From Candidatus Ozemibacter sibiricus (lineage in GTDB: Bacteria > Muiribacteriota > Ozemobacteria > Ozemobacterales > Ozemobacteraceae), in the NCBI GenBank assembly GCA_003327425.1, contig QOQW01000021.1, forward strand, positions 1 through 64,000: a stretch of DNA of 64,000 bases. The letters are read 5' to 3'. The notes below the pieces were generated by a model. The model made no database searches, was not told the origin of the DNA, and saw nothing but the letters and a program-made list of their open reading frames with translations. The position numbers and the translations under genes were made by a program. Positions 15,515-24,586 of this stretch are shown piece after piece. The stretch's first letter is position 1; the number at the start of each line of letters is the position of its first letter.

Positions 15515-17365
15515 TCAACCACGTTTCGTCCCAGAGGACAAACCGGGAAGCGTTTCCTCGTCAGAGGCCGACGGCGGTTCTCCACCTGCCAGGAACCCGT
15601 TGATGCCGGTGGTGATCCGGTCGAGTTCGGCTTCCAGGGCGCCCAGATCGAGCCGGGCCGGCCGGTTGAGGGTGAAGGCGGCATGTCGCACTTCGTTCTG
15701 GATCAAGTCGATGCGTTGGATGAGCGACTGCCGGATGAAGTCGACGGCATACTCGACCTCGTGGCTGACCCGCTCGAGGAGGTCGTTCTGCACTTTTTTG
15801 AGCGTGTCTTCGCTGACGGTCGCGGTCAGCAGGTACTGCTTGACCGAACGTTTGTTGGCGATGATCTGGGAGGCGAAATAGGCGGCGCCGGCCACCAAGC
15901 CGACGTTGATGCCGAAAAAGATGGCGGCGAGGTAGGCGAAACTGAGCGAAGAGACGACCTTGCCGGGAACATCGGAAAGATCGTATTCGATCTCGAACTT
16001 GCGCTCTTCGAGGAAGGCGGGATCGTCGATGATGGCATCGAAGGAATGGCCCAATTCGCGGTAGAGATCGTCGAGCGTCCCCTTCATCTTGGTCGTGATG
16101 TACTCGTACAACTCTTTCAGACGGGTGTTGACCGTGCCGGGATCGCGCTGCAGGCGCAGGAGCGAGCCCAGATCGCCGAACGCGTGTTCGATCTTCGCTT
16201 GGAAATCGGCTTTGAGGGCGCTTTCGGTCTCGACGATGCGGCGTTCGGCGCTTTTGAGGGTCTGGCGGAGGTGTTGCAGCTTGCCGGCGTGGTCTTTCAA
16301 GCGCGCCAGGGTAGCCTCGCGCCCGCTCGCGTCATTGGCGCGCAGGTCGGCCAGGGCGCGCCGCAAGCGCAGGGCGCCGCGCCGCAGGAAATGGTGCAGC
16401 ACCTGCTCCATCTCGGCGTCGCGCTTGACGCCGGCCAGTTCGAGCACCTTCTTCCAGATGCGGCGATTGCCTTCCGCCAGGGGATTCCGATCGCCGCCCG
16501 CCGGCGCCAGGTTGAAGCCGATGCTGCGCGAGCCGGTCTTGCCTTCGATCGGGGCCATCTCCCGTCCGCAGGCCGGCAGCACCTCGACGGTGTCGACCTT
16601 CAGGTAGAGGGTCTGGCCCAGCATGGCGTTGATGCGCTCGTAGCTGGCGTTGAGGGCTTTGGTCAGATTGGCGGCGATGTCGGCGAGCAGCGCCGCGCGT
16701 TCGTCGGGCTCGACCTCGTCGATACGGTTGACCACGAACACGATCTTCTTGAGATCGGCGGCGAGCAGCTTCTCTTCGAGGAAGATCCGTTCCGATTCCG
16801 AGAAGGGTTTCAGGGCCGAGATGACGAACAGCACGATGTCGGCCATCGGAATCAGCCCATAGACGATCTCGGCGCGCGATTTGGCGATGTCGTTGATGCC
16901 GGGCGTGTCGATGATGGTCAGGTTGGGCGGCACGATGGGGTGGGTGATGCGCACCTGCTCGATCTGCTCGATGTTCTTAGGATCGGTCAGCAGCTTGCGG
17001 AACCCTTCCCAGTCGAAGGATCCGTCGGGGATGCCGTAGCCCGGCGTCGCCGCCTTGCCGGGCTCGATGTCGAAGGGGTCTTTCGTGCCCAACGGTTTGA
17101 TGGTCACCTTGAAGGGGCCATGGTCGAGGATGGTGACGAGGCTGGTGGTAGGCAGGACGCCGGTCGGCAGCAGGGGCTCGCCGAGCGCCGAATTGATGAG
17201 CGAGGATTTGCCGGCGTTGAACTCGCCGACGACCAGCACCCGGGCTTGATGCTGGGCCCGGTCGAGCACGGTCTTGACCTGGCCGGGATCGACCAGCAAG
17301 CGATCGCCCAGACGACGCAGATCGTCATACAGGGCCTGGAAGCGTTCGATCTTCGACTTATTCAT
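15515..17365 (-). CDS. dynamin-like GTPase
   Basis: 616 residues. The G1 motif is GEFNAGKS at 47-54, switch I is LPTTS near 71-75, G3 is IDTPGIND near 154 and G4 is VVNRIDE near 213. A long helical region with charged heptads follows (about 320-440). A hydrophobic hairpin near 465-500 (FGINVGLVAGAAYF) resembles the membrane-inserting paddle of bacterial dynamin-like proteins. Such proteins remodel or fuse membranes using GTP. The start overlaps the stop of the upstream Clp ATPase gene by eight bases, and the GIDE protein gene follows, so the three products are made together. The usual bacterial pattern of two adjacent dynamin genes is not seen; a single GTPase gene is present. Confidence 0.85.
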   Translation of the reverse strand: MNKSKIERFQALYDDLRRLGDRLLVDPGQVKTVLDRAQHQARVLVVGEFNAGKSSLINSALGEPLLPTGVLPTTSLVTILDHGPFKVTIKPLGTKDPFDIEPGKAATPGYGIPDGSFDWEGFRKLLTDPKNIEQIEQVRITHPIVPPNLTIIDTPGINDIAKSRAEIVYGLIPMADIVLFVISALKPFSESERIFLEEKLLAADLKKIVFVVNRIDEVEPDERAALLADIAANLTKALNASYERINAMLGQTLYLKVDTVEVLPACGREMAPIEGKTGSRSIGFNLAPAGGDRNPLAEGNRRIWKKVLELAGVKRDAEMEQVLHHFLRRGALRLRRALADLRANDASGREATLARLKDHAGKLQHLRQTLKSAERRIVETESALKADFQAKIEHAFGDLGSLLRLQRDPGTVNTRLKELYEYITTKMKGTLDDLYRELGHSFDAIIDDPAFLEERKFEIEYDLSDVPGKVVSSLSFAYLAAIFFGINVGLVAGAAYFASQIIANKRSVKQYLLTATVSEDTLKKVQNDLLERVSHEVEYAVDFIRQSLIQRIDLIQNEVRHAAFTLNRPARLDLGALEAELDRITTGINGFLAGGEPPSASDEETLPGLSSGTKRG

Positions 17366-19244
17366 AGACCTTCTTCAGGACGTACTTGCGGTCCTGGACC
17401 TCCACGATGACCTTGTCCCTGGCGGCGATCAGCCGGTCGAGGACCGCCTCGGCGATCAGCTCCTCGAGCTTCTGCACTTCGCGGCGCATGGGCCGGGCCC
17501 CGAACTGAGGATCGTAGCCGATCTCGACGGCCAGGTCGACGGCGGCCGCCGAGACGGTGTACTGGATCCCTTTCTGCTCGAAGATGCGCCTGGCGCTCTC
17601 GGCCGCCAGTTTCCGGAAGACCGCGCGCAGCTCCTCCTTGGTGAAGGGGGCGAAGGGGATGATGTGCTCGATGCGGTTGATGATCTCGGGGCGCACGCTG
17701 CGCTTCAATTCTTCCAGCACCTTGGCCTGGATGGCGTCGAACTTCTTCTCGAACTCGGCCTGATCGAGCCCGGCGTAGTTGTGGGTGCCGACGTTGCTGG
17801 TGATGATGATGAGGGCGTCCTTGAAGCTGGCGGTATTGCCCTTCATGTCTTTGACGTAGCCCTCGTCGAGCATCTGCAGGAAGATGTCGAACAGCTTGGG
17901 GTCGGCCTTCTCGATCTCATCGAACAGCACCACCGAGAAGGGGTTCTGGTTCATCAGCTTGACCAGCAGCCCGTCTTCGTCGCTGCCGATATAGCCGGGC
18001 GGCGAGCCGACCAGCCGGGCCATGGTATGGTCGTCATAGAACTCGGACATGTCGAACCGGATCAGACGCCGCTCTTCGCCGAAGAAGGCGGTGGCGATGG
18101 TCTTGGCGGTCTCGGTCTTGCCGGTACCGGAAGGCCCCAGGAACAGGAAGCTGCCGATCGGTTTATTGGGCTTGCGGATGCCGGCGCCCAGCATCTTGAA
18201 AGCGCCGAGAATGGCCTCTTTGGTGCGGGTCTGGCCGATGATGTTGGTCTGGAAGGCCTCGGTCAGCTTCCGCAGGCGGCTGGTCACCTCGTCGAGCTGC
18301 TTGTCGCCGACCACCGCGCCGGTGCGCCGCGAGATCAGGGACGCCACATCTTCGACGGTCAGGGCGGTGTCGAAGAACTGCTTCTTTTCGTCGTCCCAGG
18401 CCGCCAGCGCGGCTTCCAGCGCGGCGAAGTCGCCCCGCTCGATGCACCCGATCTCGCGGCCGATGATCGGCTCGAGCAGCGTCAGGTCGCGCCGTGACCG
18501 GTCGCGCTCTTCCCCGAACCGTTTCTCGGCCATGGCTTCCTTCATCAGGTCGATCGCCTTGTCGGGGAAGTAGCGGTCTTTGATGTACTGGTCGGCCAGA
18601 GCGATGATCTGATCGATCGTGTACTCGGGCACGACGATGTGGTAGCGGGCCCCGAACCGCTTGCCAAGCCGTGACAGCAGCAGCTTCAGCTCGTCGCGCG
18701 GCGGCTCGCCGACCTTGACCTTGATGAAGCGGCGAGCCAGGGCCGGGTCGCGTTCTTCGAGATCGCGCTTGAACTCGGCCTCGGTGGTGGCCCCGATGAC
18801 CGGGAAATCGCCGCGGGCGAGGTAGGGCTTGAGGTAATTGGCGAGGTCGAAATGTCCGGTCGAATAGGTGTGGGTCAGCAGATGGAGTTCGTCGATGAAC
18901 AGGATGGTGTTCTGGCTCTCGACCAGCTCGTTGATGACCTTCTCGATCCGCTCTTCGAGCATGCCGCGATAGATGGTGCCGCTGGTGATGGCCGCGAAGT
19001 CGATCTGGAAGATGCGCTTCCCCTTCAGCTTATCGGGAACGTTGCCCGCGGCGATGTACTGGGCCAGCCCTTCGACGATGCAGGTCTTGCCGACGCCAGG
19101 CGGCCCGATCAGCACGGGATTGCTCTTGCCCTCGAGCGTCAGGATCTCGATGAGGCGCTTGATCTCCTGCGCGCGCCCGATCAGGGGTTCGAGGGCCCCC
19201 ATCGCGGCCAGGGTGGTCAGATCGCGGCCGAATTCTTCCAGCAT
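17358..19244 (-). CDS. two-domain Clp-type AAA+ ATPase without N-domain
   Basis: 628 residues from the ATG at 19244, which is preceded by GGGAGGAA. D1 has Walker A GPPGVGKT (47-54), pore loop GTIYRG (89-94) and Walker B ILFIDE (114-119). D2 has Walker A GPSGTGKT (370-377), VVLFDEIEKAD and the sensor block RPEIINRIEHII. The substrate-gathering N-domain of ClpA/B/C is absent, the linker between D1 and D2 is short (no full ClpB coiled coil), and no IG[FL] ClpP-docking loop is visible in D2. It should therefore act as a stand-alone unfoldase or remodeller. It leads the operon with the dynamin-like GTPase and the GIDE protein. The -10-like GATAAT about 16 bases upstream of the ATG may be part of its promoter. 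Confidence 0.85.
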   Translation of the reverse strand: MLEEFGRDLTTLAAMGALEPLIGRAQEIKRLIEILTLEGKSNPVLIGPPGVGKTCIVEGLAQYIAAGNVPDKLKGKRIFQIDFAAITSGTIYRGMLEERIEKVINELVESQNTILFIDELHLLTHTYSTGHFDLANYLKPYLARGDFPVIGATTEAEFKRDLEERDPALARRFIKVKVGEPPRDELKLLLSRLGKRFGARYHIVVPEYTIDQIIALADQYIKDRYFPDKAIDLMKEAMAEKRFGEERDRSRRDLTLLEPIIGREIGCIERGDFAALEAALAAWDDEKKQFFDTALTVEDVASLISRRTGAVVGDKQLDEVTSRLRKLTEAFQTNIIGQTRTKEAILGAFKMLGAGIRKPNKPIGSFLFLGPSGTGKTETAKTIATAFFGEERRLIRFDMSEFYDDHTMARLVGSPPGYIGSDEDGLLVKLMNQNPFSVVLFDEIEKADPKLFDIFLQMLDEGYVKDMKGNTASFKDALIIITSNVGTHNYAGLDQAEFEKKFDAIQAKVLEELKRSVRPEIINRIEHIIPFAPFTKEELRAVFRKLAAESARRIFEQKGIQYTVSAAAVDLAVEIGYDPQFGARPMRREVQKLEELIAEAVLDRLIAARDKVIVEVQDRKYVLKKVYE

Positions 19245-19461
19245 GGTTCCTCCCAAGATCATTATCGCCCCTATGGTAGCACACCCCAGGCCGAAATTGG
19301 GCTGGCCGGAAGGTTCCGCCCCGGCAACCCCGTCCCCATCAGCCCTGGCCGCCACCTCCCCAGCAAGACCGCACGGCGACTCGGCGAAGATGGTCATAGC
19401 CCTGAGGAAAAAGGTTGCATCCCCAGGACTGATCGGTACATATTGAGGGGCTAATCGAATC

Positions 19462-20784
19462 ATGGATGCTGCAACTGCTTCCGCCTCTGCCGTCGCCTTG
19501 GCTTCCGCGGTCCTTCCCTTGGCCGCCCCCCCCGCCCCCTTGCGCCACCCGTGGGCGGCCGGGCTCATCTTCACGTTCGCCTTCATTCTGATCTCGTTCC
19601 GGCGCTTGCGGTGGCTGCCGATCGGACGACCGGCCGGGGCGATGGTCGGCGCCGTCTTGATGGTGCTGTGCGATGTCATGTCGCCCGAGGAGGCCTACGC
19701 CCTGATCAACTGGGACACCATCGCCCTGCTGCTGGGCATGATGATCCTGGCCGAATACCTGCGCGATGCCGGGCTGTTCGAGCGGGTCTCGGGCCGTCTG
19801 CGCAAGATCGGTTCGCCGCTCGCCCTGCTGGGCGCGCTGTCGCTGGCGGCAGGACTGCTGTCGGCGATTTTCGTCAACGATACCATCTGCGTGGTGATGA
19901 CCCCCTTGCTCCTGGTTTTGTGCCGCGACCTGCGGCTCAACCCCTTCCCGTACCTGATGGCCCTGGCCACCAGCGCCAACATCGGTTCGGCCCTGACCCT
20001 GACCGGCAACCCGCAGAACATGATCATCGGGACCATGTCCGGACTTTCCTTCGCGGCGTTCCTGGGGAAGATGGCGCTGCCCGTGGCGGTCGGGCTGGGC
20101 CTCAACTTCCTGCTGCTGTGGTGGTACTATGGGAAAACCTTGACCATGGTCGCGCCGCCGCCCGCGCCCAGTCTGCTGCGCACCACGCCCCGCGGCGAGC
20201 CGGCCAGTCTGCGGATCGGCCTGCTCTCGTTGGTGGTGTCGGTGATCGGCTTCTTCGCCGGGTATTCCATGGCTTTCTCCGCCCTGGCCGGGGCTTCCCT
20301 CGTCATCATCCTGCACCGGAAAGAACCCCGACTGGTGCTCGATCGGGTCGAATGGAGCCTGCTGCTGTTCTTCGCCAGCCTGTTCGTGGTCATCGGTGGC
20401 TTGAAGACGAGCGGCCTCGCCGAACACCTGACCCAGGCGTCGTTGTCGCTGCTGCGCGGCGGGCCGGTGGCCCAGACCGCCATCTTCACCGGCTTGACGA
20501 TGGCAGGGTCGAATCTGTTCTCGAACGTGCCCTATGTCCTGCTCGTCGGGCACACCATCCCTCACCTCGATGCCCCGACCTACTACTGGTGTCTTCTGGC
20601 GTATGTCAGCACGGTCGCCGGCAACCTGACCCTGATCGGCTCGGTGGCCAACCTCATCGTGGCCGAGCTGGCCAAGGATACCTGCGAGATCGGGTTCGGC
20701 CGCTATGCCCGGTTCGGCATCCCCTCGACCCTTCTGGTGACCGCGACTGGTACGGTTCTGTTGTTCTGGCTCTTCCGGTTCTGA
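19462..20784 (+). CDS. ArsB/NhaD-family (ion transporter superfamily) permease
   Basis: 440 residues with about 11-12 hydrophobic segments. The ion transporter superfamily signature occurs twice: SAIFVNDTICVVMTPLLL with TSANIGSALTLTGNPQN in the first half, and SNLFSNVPYVLLVGH with VAGNLTLIGSVANLIVAE in the second. This resembles arsenite/antimonite (ArsB) and Na+/H+ (NhaD) carriers; the substrate cannot be told from sequence. The first 25 residues are Ala-rich and may be a poor start choice. The gene is divergent from the Clp operon, with about 215 bases in between, and no arsenic regulator or reductase is nearby. Confidence 0.75.
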   Translation: MDAATASASAVALASAVLPLAAPPAPLRHPWAAGLIFTFAFILISFRRLRWLPIGRPAGAMVGAVLMVLCDVMSPEEAYALINWDTIALLLGMMILAEYLRDAGLFERVSGRLRKIGSPLALLGALSLAAGLLSAIFVNDTICVVMTPLLLVLCRDLRLNPFPYLMALATSANIGSALTLTGNPQNMIIGTMSGLSFAAFLGKMALPVAVGLGLNFLLLWWYYGKTLTMVAPPPAPSLLRTTPRGEPASLRIGLLSLVVSVIGFFAGYSMAFSALAGASLVIILHRKEPRLVLDRVEWSLLLFFASLFVVIGGLKTSGLAEHLTQASLSLLRGGPVAQTAIFTGLTMAGSNLFSNVPYVLLVGHTIPHLDAPTYYWCLLAYVSTVAGNLTLIGSVANLIVAELAKDTCEIGFGRYARFGIPSTLLVTATGTVLLFWLFRF

Positions 20785-20872
20785 CAATTGGCAGGGAATG
20801 TGGTATGCTCTGATGGCTTGATTCATACCGCGCCACGGATCGCGGCATTACCCCCACACGGAGGTCGTCGAG

Positions 20873-21508
20873 ATGCGCTCCCCCACAACCACCTGGCTGG
20901 CCGGGTTCTTCGTGCTGCTCCTGCTGGCTGTCGCCCTTCCCGTGAAGGCGCAGCCCTACGGGCAATACAAATTGGTCATCGGCATGCCCTTCGTCTATTT
21001 CGACATCGAGGACATCTACCACCAGCGTTGGATCAGCACCTACCTGCGCGGTCGGCCGGTCATCATCCTCACCGGGCATCGCTATCAGCGGTATGAAATC
21101 CTGAAATGGGCGGAATCCCTGAAGCGGGAGTTCGGCCTGCCTGGTCTGGTGCATCTGCTGTGGGTGGTCAATACCAGCAAGTTCCCCTGGTCGACCAGTC
21201 GCACCACCTTGATCAACCAATGGCGGCAGTTCGCCCCGCCCATTCCGCTGTTGCTCGACTGGCACGGCGTGATCGGCAAGGCCCTGCGGATCAACTACAA
21301 CGTGCCCAACATCATCGGCATCGATGCCGAGGGGCGGTTCGCCTTCCACGAAATGCTCACCTATACCCCGGAAGTCTACGCCGCGGTGTCGCAACGGGTG
21401 CGCGCGCTGATCGCCGCGGGTCCGGCCCCGATGCCCGGCCTGCCACCCCAGGTCCTGCCTCCGGCCGGGGGAACGCTGCCCAAAGGCAAGCGCGGGCTTT
21501 CCGAATAA
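20873..21508 (+). CDS. exported thioredoxin-fold protein lacking CXXC
   Basis: 211 residues. A signal peptide covers about residues 1-26 (hydrophobic core LAGFFVLLLLAVALP, cleavage near VKA-QP). The mature part has the strand-helix order of redoxins: GRPVIILTGHRYQRYE, then LLWVVNTSKFPW, IPLLLDWHGVIGKALRI and VPNIIGIDAEGRFAFHE, the last with the cis-Pro position. The active-site CXXC is replaced by GHRYQ, so redox activity is unlikely. The C-terminus is Pro-rich. GGAGG lies about eight bases before the ATG. The gene sits 36 bases upstream of the exported SurE and probably shares its transcript. Confidence 0.55.
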   Translation: MRSPTTTWLAGFFVLLLLAVALPVKAQPYGQYKLVIGMPFVYFDIEDIYHQRWISTYLRGRPVIILTGHRYQRYEILKWAESLKREFGLPGLVHLLWVVNTSKFPWSTSRTTLINQWRQFAPPIPLLLDWHGVIGKALRINYNVPNIIGIDAEGRFAFHEMLTYTPEVYAAVSQRVRALIAAGPAPMPGLPPQVLPPAGGTLPKGKRGLSE

Positions 21509-21544
21509 TTGGTTGAAGAACGCTTCCCAAGAAAGGACGACGTC

Positions 21545-22429
21545 ATGATGCATCGCTTCGCTCGCTTGCTCTCCTGTGCCCTGATCGCGGCGGTCCTCTG
21601 GGCGGCCGCTCCCGCCCTGGCTGCTCCTCCTCTCAAAACCCTCCATATCCTCGTCTCCAACGACGATGGAATCGAGGCCGAAGGCATCGCCGCCCTGGTC
21701 AAGGCGCTGCGCACCTTCGCCCGGGTCACCGTGACCGCCCCTGCCGAGAACCATTCGGGGGCGGGTCATGCGCTGACCGTCAAAGGCCCCATCATGGTCA
21801 AAGAGGTCCGCAAGAACGGCGAATTCTTCGGCTGGGGCATCGAGGCCACCCCGGCCACCTGCGTGAAGATCGGCCTGGCCAAACTGGTCACCGAACCGGT
21901 CGACCTCGTGGTCTCCGGCATCAACGAGGGCGGCAACCTCGGCAAGGTGATCTACAACTCGGGCACCTTCGGCGCGGCCCTCGAAGGTGTGCTGCAAGGC
22001 ATTCCCGGCATCTGCACCTCGCTCGAGCGGTCGAAGGACCAACCCATGGACTATGAAGGGGCGGCCGAGTTCGTCAAGGCCTACATTCTAGCTCAGGCCA
22101 AGGCCGGGTTCCCGAAGGATCGGGTGATCAACATCAATTTCCCGGCCGGCAAACGCGAGACCTGGAAGGGATTCGAGCTGACCGCTCTCTCGGACTTCGA
22201 GTTCGCCGAGTTCTGGTTCCCGCGCAAGACACCGTGGGGCAAGCCCTACTACTGGAACACCGTCCGCCGCCCGACGGGTTGGCAGCCCAAACCCGGCACC
22301 GATTACCACGCCATCGACGCCGGGAAGATCTCGATCACCCCGGTCCCCTTGATCCGGCCGGAACTCGATGCCCAGTGCCTGGGCCGTCTGCACCTGGAGT
22401 TCGACGGCCACACGCTCGACCGCCGCTGA
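21545..22429 (+). CDS. surE: SurE-type 5'/3'-nucleotidase with signal peptide
   Basis: 294 residues. The SurE metal-site signature is complete: VSNDDG near 36-41, AENHSGAGHALT near 70-81, and VSGINEGGNLGKVIYNSGT near 122-140. The family removes phosphate from nucleoside monophosphates and is normally cytoplasmic. Here a clear signal peptide (about 1-27, ending ALA-APP) places it in the periplasm. The ATG at 21545 is preceded by AAAGGA at eight bases. It is partnered with the exported thioredoxin-fold protein just upstream. A periplasmic nucleotidase would scavenge external nucleotides, which fits the pyrimidine salvage enzymes at 51-52.6 kb, though that link is only inference. Confidence 0.85.
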   Translation: MMHRFARLLSCALIAAVLWAAAPALAAPPLKTLHILVSNDDGIEAEGIAALVKALRTFARVTVTAPAENHSGAGHALTVKGPIMVKEVRKNGEFFGWGIEATPATCVKIGLAKLVTEPVDLVVSGINEGGNLGKVIYNSGTFGAALEGVLQGIPGICTSLERSKDQPMDYEGAAEFVKAYILAQAKAGFPKDRVININFPAGKRETWKGFELTALSDFEFAEFWFPRKTPWGKPYYWNTVRRPTGWQPKPGTDYHAIDAGKISITPVPLIRPELDAQCLGRLHLEFDGHTLDRR

Positions 22430-22462
22430 TCTGATCGCGGTTCGACCGCGTCCACCTGCCGG

Positions 22463-22491
22463 CTCGCCCCCCGCGCCACGCGGGGGGCGAG
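22463..22491. terminator. strong hairpin between convergent genes
   Basis: A perfect 13-base stem CTCGCCCCCCGCG / CGCGGGGGGCGAG with loop CCA sits between surE and the converging amylase gene. There is no T-tract, so it may work in both directions with Rho or as a transcript-end stabiliser. Confidence 0.6.
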
Positions 22492-22592
22492 GGCGTTAAA
22501 GCCCGTCCAGCATTCGCAGGAACGCTGGCCCCGGGATCTGGCGCACAGGCTTCCAGCCCCCAGGGCAGCCCGCTTCTCGGGCTCCCGGTCGA

Positions 22593-23879
22593 TCAGGCGA
22601 CCGTCAGCAGCTTGACTTCGGAAGGGCGCAGGCCGTACTCGAACCGCCGCGGCACCTCTGGCATGGCGTATTCCGGCGAGATATCGCGATAGACCCCGGG
22701 CCCGAGGATGGCCTCGAGATCGGGCAGGAACAGGTGCTGGTGGTGGGCGGTATCTTTGTTGAGGGCGACCAGCACCGTTTTCTCGCCAGGGGCCGTCCGT
22801 TTGTAGACGAACACGTTCGCCCAGTTGGCCTGGTCGACGATCTGCAGCCCCGGCTCGCGATTCAGCACGGGGTAGGCGTCTTTGATGGCGTTGAGGTGCG
22901 CGATCAGACCCGTCAGGTCGATGTCGGTCGTCTCCCACCAGCTCGGCTGGGTCTGCACGACATCGAGCTTCCGCCGGAATCCGTATTCGAAGCCGATGGG
23001 AATCATGTATCCCTGGCTGAAGGTGGCGGCGAAGATCAATTGCCGCTTGACGGCCATCAGGTCGCCGTTCCGCTCCTGCAGCAGGCGGGGCGAGTCGTGC
23101 GATTCGGGGAAGGAGATGGTGGCCACGAGCGGGCTGATCTTCCAGTATTGCTCCATGCCCCAGGGGGCGTTGAAATCCCAGTATTTGGTGGAATTGAACA
23201 GGTAGTCGAACCCGACCCCGGCCAGGGCTTGCACCTGCTGAAAGCTGCAACCCAGCGACTCGGCCAGGAACAGGCACCCCGGCTTCTTGTCGCGGGCCTT
23301 GCCGATCAGGAACCGCCACAGGTCGCCCGGCACCTGGTAGGCCATGTCGCACCGGAACCCGTCGACCCCGACATCGAGATAGTGCGACAGCATCGACCAC
23401 CAGAAGTTCCACAGATTGGCCCGATCGGGGGAGTGCTCGTTGTCCACTTCGGCGAGGTCGCCCCATTCAACCCAGCGATCGCCATCCCGAGCTCCCGGGT
23501 GGACGATCTCGCCGTTGGGGTGGCGTTTGAACCAGTTGGGATGCTCCTGGATGAGGGTGCAATCGATGGCGGTATGATTGATCACCAGATCCATGATGAA
23601 CAGGATGCCCTGCTGATGGCAGGCCTCGAGGAAGCTGCGCAACTGATCGATGGGAGAGAGCGGAGATCCATCGTCGAGGAAGAGGGGATTGAACTTGAAG
23701 AAATCCTTGGGCGAATACAGGCTGCCGCTGAAGCCGGGATAATGGAACGGATTGACGTAGACGGCGTTGAACCCCATCTGCTTGATCCGCGGCAGGTGTT
23801 CCCTCCAGCGCGACATCGTCCCGACCAGTCGCGGAAACAGGTTGTACAGCCGAATTCCCTTGTTGCCCAGAAGATTCAT
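22593..23879 (-). CDS. GH13 alpha-amylase family glycoside hydrolase
   Basis: 428 residues with the four conserved GH13 regions: DLVINHTA near 97-104 (region I), GFRCDMAYQ with the nucleophile Asp near 174 (region II), LFLAES with the acid/base Glu near 204 (region III) and PESHDSPR near 255 (region IV). No signal peptide is present, so it acts on intracellular alpha-glucan or a small oligosaccharide. The C-terminal beta domain is short. The exact substrate and product (hydrolysis or transfer) cannot be set by eye. The ATG overlaps the end of the upstream membrane protein gene (ATGA). Confidence 0.8.
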   Translation of the reverse strand: MNLLGNKGIRLYNLFPRLVGTMSRWREHLPRIKQMGFNAVYVNPFHYPGFSGSLYSPKDFFKFNPLFLDDGSPLSPIDQLRSFLEACHQQGILFIMDLVINHTAIDCTLIQEHPNWFKRHPNGEIVHPGARDGDRWVEWGDLAEVDNEHSPDRANLWNFWWSMLSHYLDVGVDGFRCDMAYQVPGDLWRFLIGKARDKKPGCLFLAESLGCSFQQVQALAGVGFDYLFNSTKYWDFNAPWGMEQYWKISPLVATISFPESHDSPRLLQERNGDLMAVKRQLIFAATFSQGYMIPIGFEYGFRRKLDVVQTQPSWWETTDIDLTGLIAHLNAIKDAYPVLNREPGLQIVDQANWANVFVYKRTAPGEKTVLVALNKDTAHHQHLFLPDLEAILGPGVYRDISPEYAMPEVPRRFEYGLRPSEVKLLTVA

Positions 23880-24508
23880 GGCGTGGTGCTCCCTGTGGTG
23901 TCGGTTGTGGATGCGCCGGGCGGAACCCCGGTCGTGGCGTCAATGGCCGTGGTGGCGGCGGCGCTCCCGGTCTGGTCAGGAACCTCCGGCCGCCGATCAG
24001 GTTCAGTAGGAGAGGTTGAGGGCGCCGCCATGGACAGCGCGGCCTGCCGCAGCGTGGCGAACGCCTCTCGCAGGTTGGCGATTTCGGTGTCGCTGACCGA
24101 GCGATGGAGTTCGATGGCTTCGGTATCGGTCATCAGAATGAGCAGCGATTGATCGGGCTTGCCGGTCTCCGGCGCCGACCGAACCACGGTGTCGCTCCAG
24201 CTCGCGATGGCACGCCGCAGATGGAGAGGAGGTTCGCGCAGATTGTGGGTGATGATGAGATCTCCGCCCTCGAGAGTGGCCGTGAACGATTGGTTCACGA
24301 GATTCTTGCCGATCCAGCCGAAGAACAGGAAAAACCCGACGCAAAACAGCCATTCGAGGAGGTGCTTCGCCTGCAATCCGTTGTAGCGGAGGAAGAGCCC
24401 GGGCACGCCAATAGCGCAGACGATCAGGAAAGCCCCGAACGCGATTTCCCACAGCGGGTAGTAGGTGAACCCTACCACCCTCGCGGATGTCGACATCCAA
24501 CGGATCAC
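23876..24508 (-). CDS. membrane protein of unknown function
   Basis: 210 residues. Two transmembrane helices lie near residues 17-40 and 52-70. A soluble part near 75-165 may be a PH-like or DUF-type domain (SFTATLEGGDLIITHNLREPP), and the tail is Thr/Pro/Ala-rich and disordered. The GTG start at 24508 has GAGGGAG six bases upstream; an ATG four codons later is the alternative. It is translationally coupled to the amylase gene (4-base overlap). No function is recognised. Confidence 0.55.
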   Translation of the reverse strand: MIRWMSTSARVVGFTYYPLWEIAFGAFLIVCAIGVPGLFLRYNGLQAKHLLEWLFCVGFFLFFGWIGKNLVNQSFTATLEGGDLIITHNLREPPLHLRRAIASWSDTVVRSAPETGKPDQSLLILMTDTEAIELHRSVSDTEIANLREAFATLRQAALSMAAPSTSPTEPDRRPEVPDQTGSAAATTAIDATTGVPPGASTTDTTGSTTP

Positions 24509-24586
24509 GCTCGCTCCCTCACGTCGGGATGGTTTGATGATACCACACCTCGGCAGTCAACCGATGGGGGAATCTCGGACCGCCGA

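Noticed and set aside
15683-18497. Plus-strand frames of 407 and 575 codons opposite the dynamin and Clp genes
   Set aside because: Antisense to genes with complete GTPase and AAA+ motifs; no ribosome sites.
17358-19679. Upstream extension of the Clp ATPase to 19679
   Set aside because: The extra 145 codons are Ala/Lys/Arg-rich, overlap the divergent permease gene, and a strong ribosome site (GGGAGGAA) fixes the ATG at 19244.
19551-20826. Frames of 420 and 495 codons overlapping the permease
   Set aside because: Hydrophilic, repeat-rich translations; the 19462 frame has the transporter signatures.
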